From Paenibacillus pasadenensis DSM 19293 (GTDB taxonomy: Bacteria > Bacillota > Bacilli > Paenibacillales > Paenibacillaceae): DNA of 64,000 nucleotides. Positions 18,207 to 27,431 of the stretch are shown here, piece by piece. The notes under the pieces are model-generated. The model had not been told where the DNA came from. It did no database searches and saw only the letters and a program-made list of their open reading frames with translations. Within the stretch, counting starts at the first letter, position 1. Every line of letters starts with the position of its first letter. The position numbers were made by a program, and so were the translations under genes. The stretch covers positions 37,519-101,518 of the forward strand of contig NZ_KE383857.1 in NCBI RefSeq assembly GCF_000422485.1, given 5' to 3'.

Positions 18207-19174
18207 CGGAGAAGGGAGAGGCTGGCATGCGGGAGATGAACACGGAAGCGAGAGCCGCCGAGCGGGAAACGGCGGGAGCGGCGGTATGGCTCCACGGGGC
18301 GGTCCAGCTGCGCAAGGCGTTCCGGCTCGGGCCGCTGAACCTGGAAGCGCCGGTCGGCTGCGTCACCGCGATCGTCGGCCCGAACGGCAGCGGCAAGAGC
18401 TCGACGTTCCGGCTGCTGCTCGGCCTGACGGCGGCGGACGAGGGGGAGATCCGCCTGCTCGGAGAGCGCGTCGGCGATGGCCTCGACGATACGGAGCTCA
18501 AGCGGCGGATGGCCTATGTGCCGGAGGAGGACAGCAAGATCGAAGCCTCGCTCCGCGGCACGAGCCAGGCGGAGTTCGTCTCCGCCTGGTACCCGGCCTG
18601 GAATCAAGGCGAGTTCGAGCGGCTGCTGCGGGAATTCGAGGTGGAGCCGTCCAAGCGGCTCGGCAAGATGTCCAAGGGCATGCGGCGCAAGTTCGAGCTG
18701 GCGCTGGCGCTCGCCCGCGAGCCGGAGCTGCTGCTGCTCGACGAGCCTTCCTCGGGGCTCGATCCGCTGTCCTGGCGCAAGCTGGTCGGCGAGCTGCACC
18801 GCTATATGGAGCGGGGGCGGCATACGATCCTGATGGCCACGCATATTCTGGACGAGGTCAAGCGGCTGGCCGACTACATCGCGATCATGGCGGACGGCCG
18901 GATCATCGGCGTGTACGAGAAGGATGAGCTGCTCTCCTCCTGGCACCGGTTCTACGTCGGTCCGGGACTCGGGGGCGCCGTGTCGGAAGGCGATGTCGCC
19001 GACCTGCCCGGCCTTGTCCGGGCCGAGGAGTCGGGAGGCGGCACCTGCCGGGTCGTGACGAGCCGGGCCTGGGAGGCGGAAGGCTGGTGCCGGGAGCGAG
19101 GGCTGCCGATCACCGGCCAGCGCGCCCTCGAGCTCGACGAGATCATGGAGCAGCTGATCCGGCAGGCGCGATGA
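18203..19174 (+). CDS. ABC transporter ATP-binding protein (YtrB-like)
   Basis: A 323-residue ATPase with Walker A GPNGSGKSS, signature MSKGMRRKFELALALA and Walker B LLLLDEPSSGLD, followed by a C-terminal extension of about 100 residues. It overlaps the GntR gene by four bases and is clearly in the same transcription unit. The natural partner is the membrane protein at 17034-17759. The first 30 residues are polar and not part of the fold; an internal ATG (residue 9) may be the true start. Confidence 0.88.
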   Translation: MTEKGEAGMREMNTEARAAERETAGAAVWLHGAVQLRKAFRLGPLNLEAPVGCVTAIVGPNGSGKSSTFRLLLGLTAADEGEIRLLGERVGDGLDDTELKRRMAYVPEEDSKIEASLRGTSQAEFVSAWYPAWNQGEFERLLREFEVEPSKRLGKMSKGMRRKFELALALAREPELLLLDEPSSGLDPLSWRKLVGELHRYMERGRHTILMATHILDEVKRLADYIAIMADGRIIGVYEKDELLSSWHRFYVGPGLGGAVSEGDVADLPGLVRAEESGGGTCRVVTSRAWEAEGWCRERGLPITGQRALELDEIMEQLIRQAR

Positions 19175-19208
19175 GCTTTTTTTACCAACGAATGGGGGAA
19201 TGCGAACG

Positions 19209-20114
19209 ATGAAGCCGCTAGTAGTCGACCAGGTCGTCAAGCAGTACGGAGACAAGACCGCCGTGAACGGCATCAGCCTGGAGGTGGACCGCGGGGAGAT
19301 CTACGGCTTGCTCGGTGCGAACGGCGCCGGCAAGACGACGACGATGCGCATGGTGCTCGGACTGATCTTCCCGGACGAAGGAAAGATCCTGTACGACGGC
19401 AAGCCTTACTCCAAGGAGCAGCTGCGCCGCATCGGCTACCTGCCGGAGGAGCGGGGCCTCTACCCGAAGGTGAAGGTGAGCGACCAGCTCGTCTATCTCG
19501 CCCGCCTCAAGGGCATGTCGGCGGCCGACGCCGACAGGAGCCTCAAGCAGTGGCTGGAGCGCTTCGGCGTGCCGGAGTATTACGGCAAGCGGGTGGAGGA
19601 GCTGTCCAAGGGCAACCAGCAGAAGATCCAGTTCATCGCGACGATCATCCACCAGCCGCAGCTGCTCATCCTCGACGAGGCGTTCAGCGGCCTCGACCCC
19701 GTCAACGTCGAGCTGCTCAAGGCGACGGTCAAGGAGCTGCGCGACAACGGCTCGACGATCCTGTTCTCGACGCACCGCATGGAGCATGTCGAGGAGCTGT
19801 GCCGCCAGATCACGATCCTGCGGTACGGCAATGAGGTGCTGGGGGGCAGCCTCAAGGAGATCAAGGGCCGCTTCCCGCGAGAAAAGGTGCGGCTTGCCGC
19901 CGACGGCGACATCGACGGACTGGAGCGGCTGCCGGGCGTGCTCGGCGTAAAGGCGCTCGAGCAGGGAGGCTGGGAGATCCGGATCGCCGACGAGGCGTCC
20001 GGCAGGGGCATCCTGCGCCATGCGATGGCGCAGGCGGAAGTGAGCCGGTTCGAGATCCTCGAGCCGACGCTCAACGAAATCTTCATCAAGACGGTAGGTG
20101 AGACGCATGAATGA
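19209..20114 (+). CDS. NatA-like ABC exporter ATP-binding protein
   Basis: A 301-residue ATPase with Walker A GANGAGKTT, signature LSKGNQQKIQF, Walker B LLILDEAFSGLD and a C-terminal DUF4162-type domain, as in Bacillus NatA/YhaQ. The ATG at 19209 has GGGGGAA at proper spacing; the ATG at 19200 sits too close to it. It overlaps the following permease gene. Likely exports sodium or a toxic compound. Confidence 0.88.
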   Translation: MKPLVVDQVVKQYGDKTAVNGISLEVDRGEIYGLLGANGAGKTTTMRMVLGLIFPDEGKILYDGKPYSKEQLRRIGYLPEERGLYPKVKVSDQLVYLARLKGMSAADADRSLKQWLERFGVPEYYGKRVEELSKGNQQKIQFIATIIHQPQLLILDEAFSGLDPVNVELLKATVKELRDNGSTILFSTHRMEHVEELCRQITILRYGNEVLGGSLKEIKGRFPREKVRLAADGDIDGLERLPGVLGVKALEQGGWEIRIADEASGRGILRHAMAQAEVSRFEILEPTLNEIFIKTVGETHE

Positions 20115-21423
20115 TTTCCTGAACGTAACCGGATTCACGTTCCGCAACAAGACGAGAGGCAAGGCGTTCATCGTTACGACGATCATCCTCGTCGCCATCC
20201 TCTCGCTCGTCATCAACCTGCCCTACATCATCTCCTTGTTCAAAGGAGAGGGCGGCTCCAGCGCCAAGCAGGTCGGCTACGCGTCCGTTCAGGCCGAAGC
20301 GGCGGAGAGCCGCGTCACGCCGACGCTCGTCGGCGGCTGGCTGGAGGAGTATTTCGCTTCCCAGCCGGAGGAGGCGCGCAGCCTCGCGATGGTGCCGATC
20401 GACGCCTCCGGCGATGCGGCCGCGGATGAAGCCGCGCTGAAGGCTGCGATCGCGGACGGCCGCATCGACGGCTATATCCAGCTCCAGCCGAACGCGGACA
20501 CGGGCTTTTACGACGCCGTCTACAAGTCCGAGAAGATGATGGACGGCTCTTCCGCCGAGGAGCTGCGGGCCGGACTGCAGCTCGTCAAGGCGAACGCCGC
20601 CGGCCTGACGCCCGAGCAGAAGCAGCTGCTCTACTCGCCGGTCGACGTCAAGTCGGTGCAGATTAACGCCGGCACCGGCGAGGAGGACGGACGCTCCGCT
20701 ACCCAGCAGGGCATCAACATGGGCCTCGTCTACGCGATCCTGTTCCTGCTGTTCATGTCGATCATGGCGACGGGACAGATCATCGCCAGCGAGGTGACGA
20801 CGGAGAAGAGCTCGCGCATCATGGAGGTGCTCATCACGAGCGTATCGCCGCTGAACAGCATGTTCGGCAAAATCTTCGGCATGTTCCTCGTCGGCCTGCT
20901 GCAGATCGCGATCTACGTGCTGGCCGTCTTCGTCAACGTCAGCCTGCCGACGAACAAGGGAGCGCTCGGGGACATGAACATCCATCTGTCCGAGGTCAGC
21001 CCTGACCTGCTGATCGTGGCGCTGCTGTTCTACCTGACCGGCTATTTCCTGTACGCGACGCTGTACGCGGCCGTCGGCTCGCTCGTCAGCCGCACCGAGG
21101 ATCTCGGCCAGGCGGTCATGCCGCTCACGTTCCTGTCGCTCGGCGGCTTCTACCTTGGCATGTTCAACCTGGCCGCTCCAGACAGCATGCTGGTGAAGAT
21201 CACCTCGTTCATCCCGTTCTTCTCGCCGTACGTCATGGTGCTGCGCTCCGGCGTCGGCAGCGTCGAATACTGGGAGATCGGCCTCTCGCTGCTCATCATG
21301 CTCGTCAGCATCTACGTCTTTGGCTGGCTGTCGGCCAAGATCTACCGCACCGGCGTGCTGCTCTACGGCAAGCGCCCGAGCTTCAAGGAGCTGCGCAAGG
21401 CGATGAAGGCCTATAAAATCTGA
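20107..21423 (+). CDS. NatB/YhaP-like ABC exporter permease
   Basis: About 438 residues: one N-terminal membrane span, a large extracellular domain (about 45-195), then five or six spans, with the conserved SEVTTEKSSRIMEVLITSVSP loop of the ABC2_membrane_3 / NatB family. It overlaps the ATPase gene by eight bases. Starts at GTG 20098 or ATG 20107; the latter is chosen for its AGGTGAG site. Forms the exporter with the 19209-20114 ATPase. Confidence 0.88.
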   Translation: MNDFLNVTGFTFRNKTRGKAFIVTTIILVAILSLVINLPYIISLFKGEGGSSAKQVGYASVQAEAAESRVTPTLVGGWLEEYFASQPEEARSLAMVPIDASGDAAADEAALKAAIADGRIDGYIQLQPNADTGFYDAVYKSEKMMDGSSAEELRAGLQLVKANAAGLTPEQKQLLYSPVDVKSVQINAGTGEEDGRSATQQGINMGLVYAILFLLFMSIMATGQIIASEVTTEKSSRIMEVLITSVSPLNSMFGKIFGMFLVGLLQIAIYVLAVFVNVSLPTNKGALGDMNIHLSEVSPDLLIVALLFYLTGYFLYATLYAAVGSLVSRTEDLGQAVMPLTFLSLGGFYLGMFNLAAPDSMLVKITSFIPFFSPYVMVLRSGVGSVEYWEIGLSLLIMLVSIYVFGWLSAKIYRTGVLLYGKRPSFKELRKAMKAYKI

Positions 21424-21443
21424 TCTCAAGGGGAGTAAATTCG

Positions 21444-21935
21444 TTGGAATTCGAATCGTTTTTTGAACAGCTTAGAGAATCCAATCCGCTGGTTCAATTT
21501 TTCGGGGTCATGGTCGTCGCGATGATTCCGTTTCTCGAGGGCTACTTCGCGGTCCCGCTCGGGATCGCCGTAGGCTTCCCGGCGCTGCTGACGATCGGCG
21601 CGGCCATCGTCGGCAACTGGGTGTCCGTGATGGCCGTCATCCTGGCCAGCGACCGGTTCCGCCAGTGGATGCAGGGGCGGAGCAAGTCGCAGCGGACGCA
21701 GGAAAAAGAAAACAAGCGCTGGCAGAAAGGCCAGAAGCTGTTTCATAAATACGGCGTGCCCGGAGTATCCCTCCTCGGGCCGCTGCTGATCGGCGATCAT
21801 ATCGCCGCTCTCATCTGCATCGCCTCCGGCGCGCCCAAGCGGTCCGTCGTCCTATGGCAGACCGTCGCCATCGTCGTGTGGGCGGTCGGGACGGGAGCCC
21901 TCGTCTTGCTCGGCATCAACGCCATCAACGCTTGA
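21444..21935 (+). CDS. Small multidrug export family membrane protein
   Basis: A 163-residue protein with four membrane spans and a charged central loop (KSQRTQEKENKRWQKGQK), matching the COG2426/PF06695 'small multidrug export' family. The name is historical; transport has not been well shown, and it is distantly like DedA proteins (GPLLIGDHIAALICIASG). TTG start follows AAGGGGAG. It lies 20 bases after the NatB-like gene and may be in its operon. Confidence 0.75.
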   Translation: MEFESFFEQLRESNPLVQFFGVMVVAMIPFLEGYFAVPLGIAVGFPALLTIGAAIVGNWVSVMAVILASDRFRQWMQGRSKSQRTQEKENKRWQKGQKLFHKYGVPGVSLLGPLLIGDHIAALICIASGAPKRSVVLWQTVAIVVWAVGTGALVLLGINAINA

Positions 21936-21978
21936 GGATATTTGGAACGCCATCTTTTATCGGACAGGAGAGAATGCC

Positions 21979-22152
21979 ATGAAATTGATCGTTCCTATCG
22001 CTACGCTCGTGCTCGTCGTCGCCAGCCTGCTCGTCCATCGCCTCGGCACGCCGCTGAGCGACTTCTGGCAGGGCCTGATCACAGGCCTGGCCATCACGGG
22101 GCTGATCTACAGCCTGGCGGCGTTCTGGAAAAAGCCTGGCGCCAGACGCTAG
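21979..22152 (+). CDS. 57-residue small membrane protein
   Basis: Begins ATGAAATTGATCGTT after GGACAGGAGAG and ends at a TAG just ahead of a strong terminator. It has two hydrophobic segments (IVPIATLVLVVASLLVH, LITGLAITGLIYSLAAF) and a basic tail. No family recognised. Good ribosome site, codon use like its neighbours and position before the terminator support a real gene. Confidence 0.65.
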   Translation: MKLIVPIATLVLVVASLLVHRLGTPLSDFWQGLITGLAITGLIYSLAAFWKKPGARR

Positions 22153-22167
22153 AACAATCGCATGATG

Positions 22168-22212
22168 AAAAAGCCTCCCCTCCTGCCGGATGCAGGAGGC
22201 GGAGGCTTTTTG
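22168..22212. terminator. Bidirectional terminator
   Basis: AAAAAGCCTCC and CCTCCTGC pair with GCAGGAGG and GGAGGCTTTTT. It closes the plus-strand run ending at 22152 and the minus-strand yesMN-like operon. Confidence 0.9.
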
Positions 22213-22230
22213 TTGCGGAGCCGGCGCCGC

Positions 22231-23577
22231 TCACCCCAGCTGCAGCCTGCGGTACTGGTGGGGCGTGATGCCGTACTCGTCCTTGAACAGCTTGATGAAA
22301 TACTGCGGCTTCTTGTACCCGACCATCCGGGAGATGTCGGCGACATGCAGGCTCGATTCCTTCAGGAGGCGGGAAGCCTTCTCCAGCCGTCTCAGCGCGA
22401 TATAGGCCGACAGGTTCTGGCCGGTCTCCTGCTTGTAAAGCTTGGACAGATAGACCGGATGCAGATGGACATGCTCGCCGAGCTCCTCCAGGCTCAGGCC
22501 GCAGGCCAGATGCTCGTCGACGTAGTCGCGGACCATCCGCACGACGTTCGCGTTGCAGTGCCGGCTGCTCTTTTCCGTCTCGCTCCTGTCGCGCACGATC
22601 GCTTGAAAGGCGAGCTGCGGATCGGGCAGCAGATCGAAGATCCATTCGGCGGCATCGGCCGTCCGGTCGGGCCCGCTGCCTGCATGCAGGCTCGCGATGA
22701 TTTCCATGACGTAGATCTTTTGCTGCTTGGCCCCGTCGAGCTGGTCGTACCGCTTGCTCCACAGCTTCCCTCGCGGCTCCTTCTCGCCGATGCTCGGCAG
22801 GTCCTTGGAGATGCGCTCCACCTCGGCGAAGCTCACGTTCTCCTGGAGGAAGAACGAATAGAAGCGATGCCGGACTTGATGCGGATGGGCGAACGAGAAC
22901 GGCTCGGAAAAAGCGAGCGATCCGATCCGTCCGGCCAGCGCCTCGGCCGCGGCATGAGGCATCGCTCCGGAGAGCGCGGACTCCGTCCTCCAGGCGAAGC
23001 GGTCGAATTTGCCCAGACGGTCCCGCACGGACGCCTCCTCCATGTCCGAAGGCTCCGGCAGCCTGAAGAAGCAGAACGGCTCCTCCCCGAGCAGGCGGAG
23101 GGCGGGCTCGTCCTCCCTCGCCATGCTTCGGCTCTCGGCGACGATCGACAGCAGGAAGCGCAAGCCGTCGAACCGCTCCCACACGAGCGGACGCGTCCGT
23201 TCGTGCTCGCGCACGGATTCGGTCGCATGCCGAACCGCTTTTTCCATGTCGTCCTTGTCGACCGGCTTGAGCAGATAGTCCAGGAGGCCGAGGCGGATCG
23301 CTTTCTGCGCGTAGTCGAACTGGGAGTATCCGGACAAAAAGATGACCTTCGTCTTCAGCTTGGAGCGGTCGATATGCTCCAGCAAGTCGATGCCCGATAC
23401 CTCCGGCATCCGGATATCGGTAATGAGCAGGTCGATGCCGTTCCCGTCCAGCAGCTCCCTGGCTTCGATCGAATTCGTGCTCGTCTCCACGCGGTTGATG
23501 CCGAAGCTTTTCCAATCGAGCAGATGCTTCAAATACTCCACGACATAATGCCCGTCATCTACGATCAGTACCCGCAT
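22231..23577 (-). CDS. YesN-type AraC-family response regulator
   Basis: A 448-residue regulator: receiver domain at the N-terminus with the phospho-acceptor Asp in LLITDIRMPEV and a conserved Lys in YLLKPV, a long middle region, and a C-terminal AraC double helix-turn-helix ending MVGYKKPQYFIKLFKDEYG. One base separates it from the kinase gene upstream, whose end supplies its ribosome site (GGAGGAGG). With the kinase it should sense an extracellular oligosaccharide and switch on the divergent ABC importer and hydrolases. Confidence 0.92.
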   Translation of the reverse strand: MRVLIVDDGHYVVEYLKHLLDWKSFGINRVETSTNSIEARELLDGNGIDLLITDIRMPEVSGIDLLEHIDRSKLKTKVIFLSGYSQFDYAQKAIRLGLLDYLLKPVDKDDMEKAVRHATESVREHERTRPLVWERFDGLRFLLSIVAESRSMAREDEPALRLLGEEPFCFFRLPEPSDMEEASVRDRLGKFDRFAWRTESALSGAMPHAAAEALAGRIGSLAFSEPFSFAHPHQVRHRFYSFFLQENVSFAEVERISKDLPSIGEKEPRGKLWSKRYDQLDGAKQQKIYVMEIIASLHAGSGPDRTADAAEWIFDLLPDPQLAFQAIVRDRSETEKSSRHCNANVVRMVRDYVDEHLACGLSLEELGEHVHLHPVYLSKLYKQETGQNLSAYIALRRLEKASRLLKESSLHVADISRMVGYKKPQYFIKLFKDEYGITPHQYRRLQLG

Positions 23578-23578
23578 C

Positions 23579-25309
23579 TTATCCTCCTCCTTCCGTCGGC
23601 GAAGCGATCGTCATGAGCACGGACAGCCCGCCCCGGCTGTTGGCGACGAAGCGCAAGCCGCTCGACTCGCCGTACGTATTCTTCAATCGGCGGCTGACGT
23701 TCCACAGCCCGATGCCGCGATCTCCCTCCGGAGGCTCGCTGCGCTCGATCCGCTCCGCCAGCAGCTGGATCTCGGCCGGCTCGAGTCCCTTGCCGTCGTC
23801 GGAGACGGCGATGACGACGCCCCCTTCCTCGTCATGCCGGACCTGGATCGACACCTCGCAGGCGCCTTGCCGTCCTTCGATGCCGTGCTGGATCGCGTTC
23901 TCCACGAGCGGCTGGATCATCAGCGGCTTGACGGGCTGATCCGCCAGCTCGGGCGGCAGGTCGATCTCGTAGCGGATCTGCTTGCTGAGAGACATGATCG
24001 CCAGGTAGTGCTCCGCCAGCTGGAGCTCCGAAGCGAGGGAGGCCGGCCTTGTGTCCAGTCTCGTCATATACCGGTAATATTCGGCGAGGTGCTTGCTCAT
24101 CCTAATAATGGCATCGGGAGACGAATGGGCGACCGACATGATGTAGAAGAGGCTGTTGTACAGGAAATGCGGATTGATCTGGGCCTGCAGCTGCTTGAAC
24201 TCGGCCGTCCGCCTCAGCTCCGTCTCCGTCTCGAGGGAGGCGAACAGCCCCTGGATCTCTCCCATCATATGGTTGAAGCCGTTGAACAGGCTCGAGAATT
24301 CATTGTCGTTCTTGTGCGGGATCCGGGTATTGTAGTTCCCTTGCTCGACCAGCTGGAACTTTTTGCGCAGCAGATGGACATGCCGATAGAAATTGCGGTA
24401 GAACATCTGGATCACGAACAGTCCGAGCAAGACGACGGCCGCGATGCTGAGCAGAAAGGCCTGCCGGTTGCGGTCGAGCGGGAGCAGGAAATCGCTCATG
24501 CGCGTGTAGGTGACGAGATAGGTGTCGATCTGCGCGATGTATTGGGCGAGGATGTAGAAGTCGCCTTCGCTCGACTTGTAGTCGAACTTCCGAATCTCGC
24601 CGTCTTGGATGCCGTCTCCGATGCCTTCGACGAGCAGCTCCGGCATGGCGGCGGCGATTTGCTCATCCACCTTCCGGTTGCTCCACAGCTCCTTTCCGTT
24701 CACGACATAAAAGGCATTCGAGCTGGCGGCATCGCTGACCGCTTTGCCGAGCAGGCTTCGGAGGTAGTCCGTCTTCAGCTGGACGCCGACGATATACGGT
24801 TCAGGAAACGCTCCGGCATCCGTCTGGATATAAGGATATTTGGCGAAATAGTACAGGCTGCCGCCGACCGTCTGCCACCCTTTGGCATGGACCTTTTGGT
24901 AGATCTGGCTGGCGAGCAAGTCATGGCTTGTCGTAATGAAGGTGCCGTCGGATGGCCAATAGATGCCGATGGACTCGACGACATGGCTGGAGATGAGGAT
25001 GTCCTCCAGGCGGCGCAGAATCTCGTTTTTCTTCATCTGATAGTCATAATTGCCGAGCTCTCGCCGCTGCTGCGGATAGAAGCGGACGTCGATGTCGGAG
25101 ACGAAGCGGGTTCCATACAGGGCGGCTTCCGAAATGATGCCGTCCAGAATTTCGTCCGCATACTCCATCTGGTTTTTGGACGAATGGATCAGGCTCGACT
25201 CGACCGTGCGGGAGCTGAGCTGGTTCATGACGATGAACAGGGCGAGCGTAAGCAGGAAATAAATGATGAAGAAATAGATGAACTGCTTCATCGTGACTTT
25301 TCTTCTCAT
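23579..25309 (-). CDS. YesM-type sensor histidine kinase
   Basis: A 576-residue membrane kinase: membrane span near residues 12-31, an extracellular cache-type sensor of about 250 residues, a second span near 285-305, a HAMP domain, a His_kinase domain with INPHFLYNSLFYI, and an ATPase domain with DDGKGLEP and GIGLWNVSRRL. It phosphorylates the YesN-like partner. Divergent from the sugar importer operon with cre-like sites between. Confidence 0.92.
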   Translation of the reverse strand: MRRKVTMKQFIYFFIIYFLLTLALFIVMNQLSSRTVESSLIHSSKNQMEYADEILDGIISEAALYGTRFVSDIDVRFYPQQRRELGNYDYQMKKNEILRRLEDILISSHVVESIGIYWPSDGTFITTSHDLLASQIYQKVHAKGWQTVGGSLYYFAKYPYIQTDAGAFPEPYIVGVQLKTDYLRSLLGKAVSDAASSNAFYVVNGKELWSNRKVDEQIAAAMPELLVEGIGDGIQDGEIRKFDYKSSEGDFYILAQYIAQIDTYLVTYTRMSDFLLPLDRNRQAFLLSIAAVVLLGLFVIQMFYRNFYRHVHLLRKKFQLVEQGNYNTRIPHKNDNEFSSLFNGFNHMMGEIQGLFASLETETELRRTAEFKQLQAQINPHFLYNSLFYIMSVAHSSPDAIIRMSKHLAEYYRYMTRLDTRPASLASELQLAEHYLAIMSLSKQIRYEIDLPPELADQPVKPLMIQPLVENAIQHGIEGRQGACEVSIQVRHDEEGGVVIAVSDDGKGLEPAEIQLLAERIERSEPPEGDRGIGLWNVSRRLKNTYGESSGLRFVANSRGGLSVLMTIASPTEGGG

Positions 25310-25405
25310 GGTAGCGTTCCTTTCCGCGGCGCAGAGCTAGATCGGTTCCGTTCCCTTTATCATAAGCTCGATTTCCAAAAAGAAAAAGCCGTTTCCAGCA
25401 ATTGA

Positions 25406-25419
25406 TGAAAGCGCTCTTA
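25406..25419. promoter_or_regulatory. Possible cre (CcpA) site
   Basis: TGAAAGCGCTCTTA resembles the CcpA consensus TGWAANCGNTNWCA with the last bases off. It lies in the divergent region between the YesM-like kinase and the importer. Confidence 0.45.
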
Positions 25420-25467
25420 AAATGATTCAGATTATAGCCATGATGTTGAAATCGGGACATTTCGAAG

Positions 25468-25481
25468 TGAAAGCGCTTTTG
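25468..25481. promoter_or_regulatory. Possible cre (CcpA) site upstream of the sugar importer
   Basis: TGAAAGCGCTTTTG keeps the TGAAAGCGCT core of cre sites and lies about 40 bases ahead of the first permease gene. It suggests carbon catabolite control of the importer operon. Confidence 0.5.
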
Positions 25482-25518
25482 CTAAGATGATTGCAGAAAC
25501 CGGTTACATGAGGAGGGG

Positions 25519-26493
25519 ATGACCATCGACAGCGCGACGCAACCCGTGCCCGGCACGACGAAAAAGGTCCGCTCCGTCAGGAGCAGCAAGAAGCCATGGA
25601 GCAAGGAAATCCGAGCCAGCTGGCCGCTTTACTTGATGTGCCTGCCCGCATTAGTCTTTGTGCTTACCTTTGCCTACGGTCCGATGGTCGGCTTGATCAT
25701 GGCCTTTCAGGACTACAAGCCGTGGCTCGGCCTCACAGGATCGAGCTGGATCGGGCTGGAGAACTTCCGCAGGATCTTCCAGTACGAAGAGGCCTCTCAG
25801 GCCATCTATAATACGCTGATCATCGCGGTGTCCAAAATCTCGGTCGGCATCGTCGTTCCGATCGTGACGGCCATCCTGCTCAGCGAGATCCGGAGCATGG
25901 GGCTCAAGAAGAGCATCCAGACGCTCGTCTACTTGCCGCATTTCCTGTCCTGGGTGACGGTGGCCGGCATGATGATCGACATCCTGGGCTTGGAAGGCGG
26001 CATCAACCACATCCTGACAAGCGTTTTCGGATCCGAGCCGATCTATTTCCTCGGCGATCCGTCTCTGTTCCGGCCGACGGTCGTCCTGAGCGACCTGTGG
26101 AAAAACTTCGGGTTCGGCATGATCGTCTATCTCGCCACCATTGCCGGAATCGATCCCTCTTATTATGAAGCGGCCGAGATCGACGGCGCGACGAGGCGCC
26201 AGCAGATCTGGCATGTGACGCTGCCGTCGATGCTGCCGATGATCATCGTCATCGCCACGCTGAGCCTGGGAGGCATCCTGGACGCGGGCTTCGACCAGAT
26301 CTTCAACCTGTACAATCCGCTTGTGTACAGCACCGGGGACATCATCGACACCTACGTCTACCGCTCCTCGCTGCTGAACGGACAATACGGCTTCGGCACG
26401 GCGGTCGGATTGTTCAAGTCCGTCATCAGCCTCATCCTGATCGTCCTATCGTACCGCTTCGCCTACAAGTTCGCCAACTACAGGATCTTTTAA
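25519..26493 (+). CDS. LplB/YteP-type sugar ABC permease
   Basis: A 324-residue permease with six membrane spans and the EAA loop YYEAAEIDGATRRQQIWHVT. The Paenibacillus-style N-terminal charged extension precedes the first span. The ATG at 25519 directly abuts its GAGGAGGGG site, which is unusually close; no better start was found. CUT1 oligosaccharide importer, first gene of an operon with a second permease and a lipoprotein. The pectin-related neighbours suggest rhamnogalacturonan-derived oligosaccharides as substrate. Confidence 0.9.
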   Translation: MTIDSATQPVPGTTKKVRSVRSSKKPWSKEIRASWPLYLMCLPALVFVLTFAYGPMVGLIMAFQDYKPWLGLTGSSWIGLENFRRIFQYEEASQAIYNTLIIAVSKISVGIVVPIVTAILLSEIRSMGLKKSIQTLVYLPHFLSWVTVAGMMIDILGLEGGINHILTSVFGSEPIYFLGDPSLFRPTVVLSDLWKNFGFGMIVYLATIAGIDPSYYEAAEIDGATRRQQIWHVTLPSMLPMIIVIATLSLGGILDAGFDQIFNLYNPLVYSTGDIIDTYVYRSSLLNGQYGFGTAVGLFKSVISLILIVLSYRFAYKFANYRIF

Positions 26494-26508
26494 AAAGGAG
26501 GGTGCGAA

Positions 26509-27378
26509 TTGTACCATAAAACGACGGGATACAAGGTATTCTCGATCTTCAATCATCTCCTTCTCATCGTGATCGCACTGTCTTGCTTCTTGCCGCTCCT
26601 CCATTTGTTGGCCCAGTCATTCAGCAGTAAAGCGGCCATCAACGGGAATATGGTTTCGTTCTGGCCCGTGTCCTTCCAGATCGACGCCTACGTCAAGACG
26701 TTCAACAACTCCAATTTCACCGGCTCGATGATGATCTCGATCATCCGGACGATTCTGGGCACCGCGATCAGCATGGCCATCTTGACGACGGCCGGCTACG
26801 CGCTGTCCAAGGAGTTCCGCGGCAGGAACGCGCTGATGTGGATCTTCGTCTTCACGATGCTCTTCTCCGGCGGCCTGATCCCGTCGTATCTGCTCGTGAC
26901 CGGCCTCGGCATGAAGGATACGATCTGGGCGCTCGTGCTGCCGGGAGCGTTCGGAGCGTACAACCTGATCCTGCTCATGAACTTCTTCCGCACGATTCCG
27001 AAGGCGCTCGAGGAAGCGGCGTTCATCGACGGAGCCTCCTTCTTCGTGATCTTCCGAAGCGTCTATCTGCCGCTGTCCCTGCCCGGACTGGCGACGGTCG
27101 CGCTGTTCATCATGGTGGGCCACTGGAACTCCTGGTTCGACGGCCTCCTCTACATGTCCGACACCTCGCGGTATCCGCTGGCGTCGTTCCTGCAGACGGT
27201 CGTCGTCCAGAACACGATGCAGAACCTGGCGATGAGCCAGGCGGAAGTCGACGCGATGGCCGAGCAGAGCATCAAGGCGGCGCAGATCTTCATCAGCACG
27301 CTGCCGATCATCCTGGTGTATCCGTTCCTCCAGCGGTATTTTGTCAAAGGGATCGTGCTGGGCGCGGTAAAAGAATAG
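26509..27378 (+). CDS. LplC/YtcP-type sugar ABC permease
   Basis: A 289-residue permease with six membrane spans and the EAA loop ALEEAAFIDGASFFVIFRSV. TTG start preceded by AAAGGAGGG. Pairs with the LplB-like protein; the ATPase (an MsmX-type shared subunit) is not encoded here, as is usual for this class. Confidence 0.9.
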   Translation: MYHKTTGYKVFSIFNHLLLIVIALSCFLPLLHLLAQSFSSKAAINGNMVSFWPVSFQIDAYVKTFNNSNFTGSMMISIIRTILGTAISMAILTTAGYALSKEFRGRNALMWIFVFTMLFSGGLIPSYLLVTGLGMKDTIWALVLPGAFGAYNLILLMNFFRTIPKALEEAAFIDGASFFVIFRSVYLPLSLPGLATVALFIMVGHWNSWFDGLLYMSDTSRYPLASFLQTVVVQNTMQNLAMSQAEVDAMAEQSIKAAQIFISTLPIILVYPFLQRYFVKGIVLGAVKE

Positions 27379-27431
27379 CGGCTTCAATGACTCAACCCAT
27401 ATAAAGCAAACAACGAAAAGGGGACAGAACG

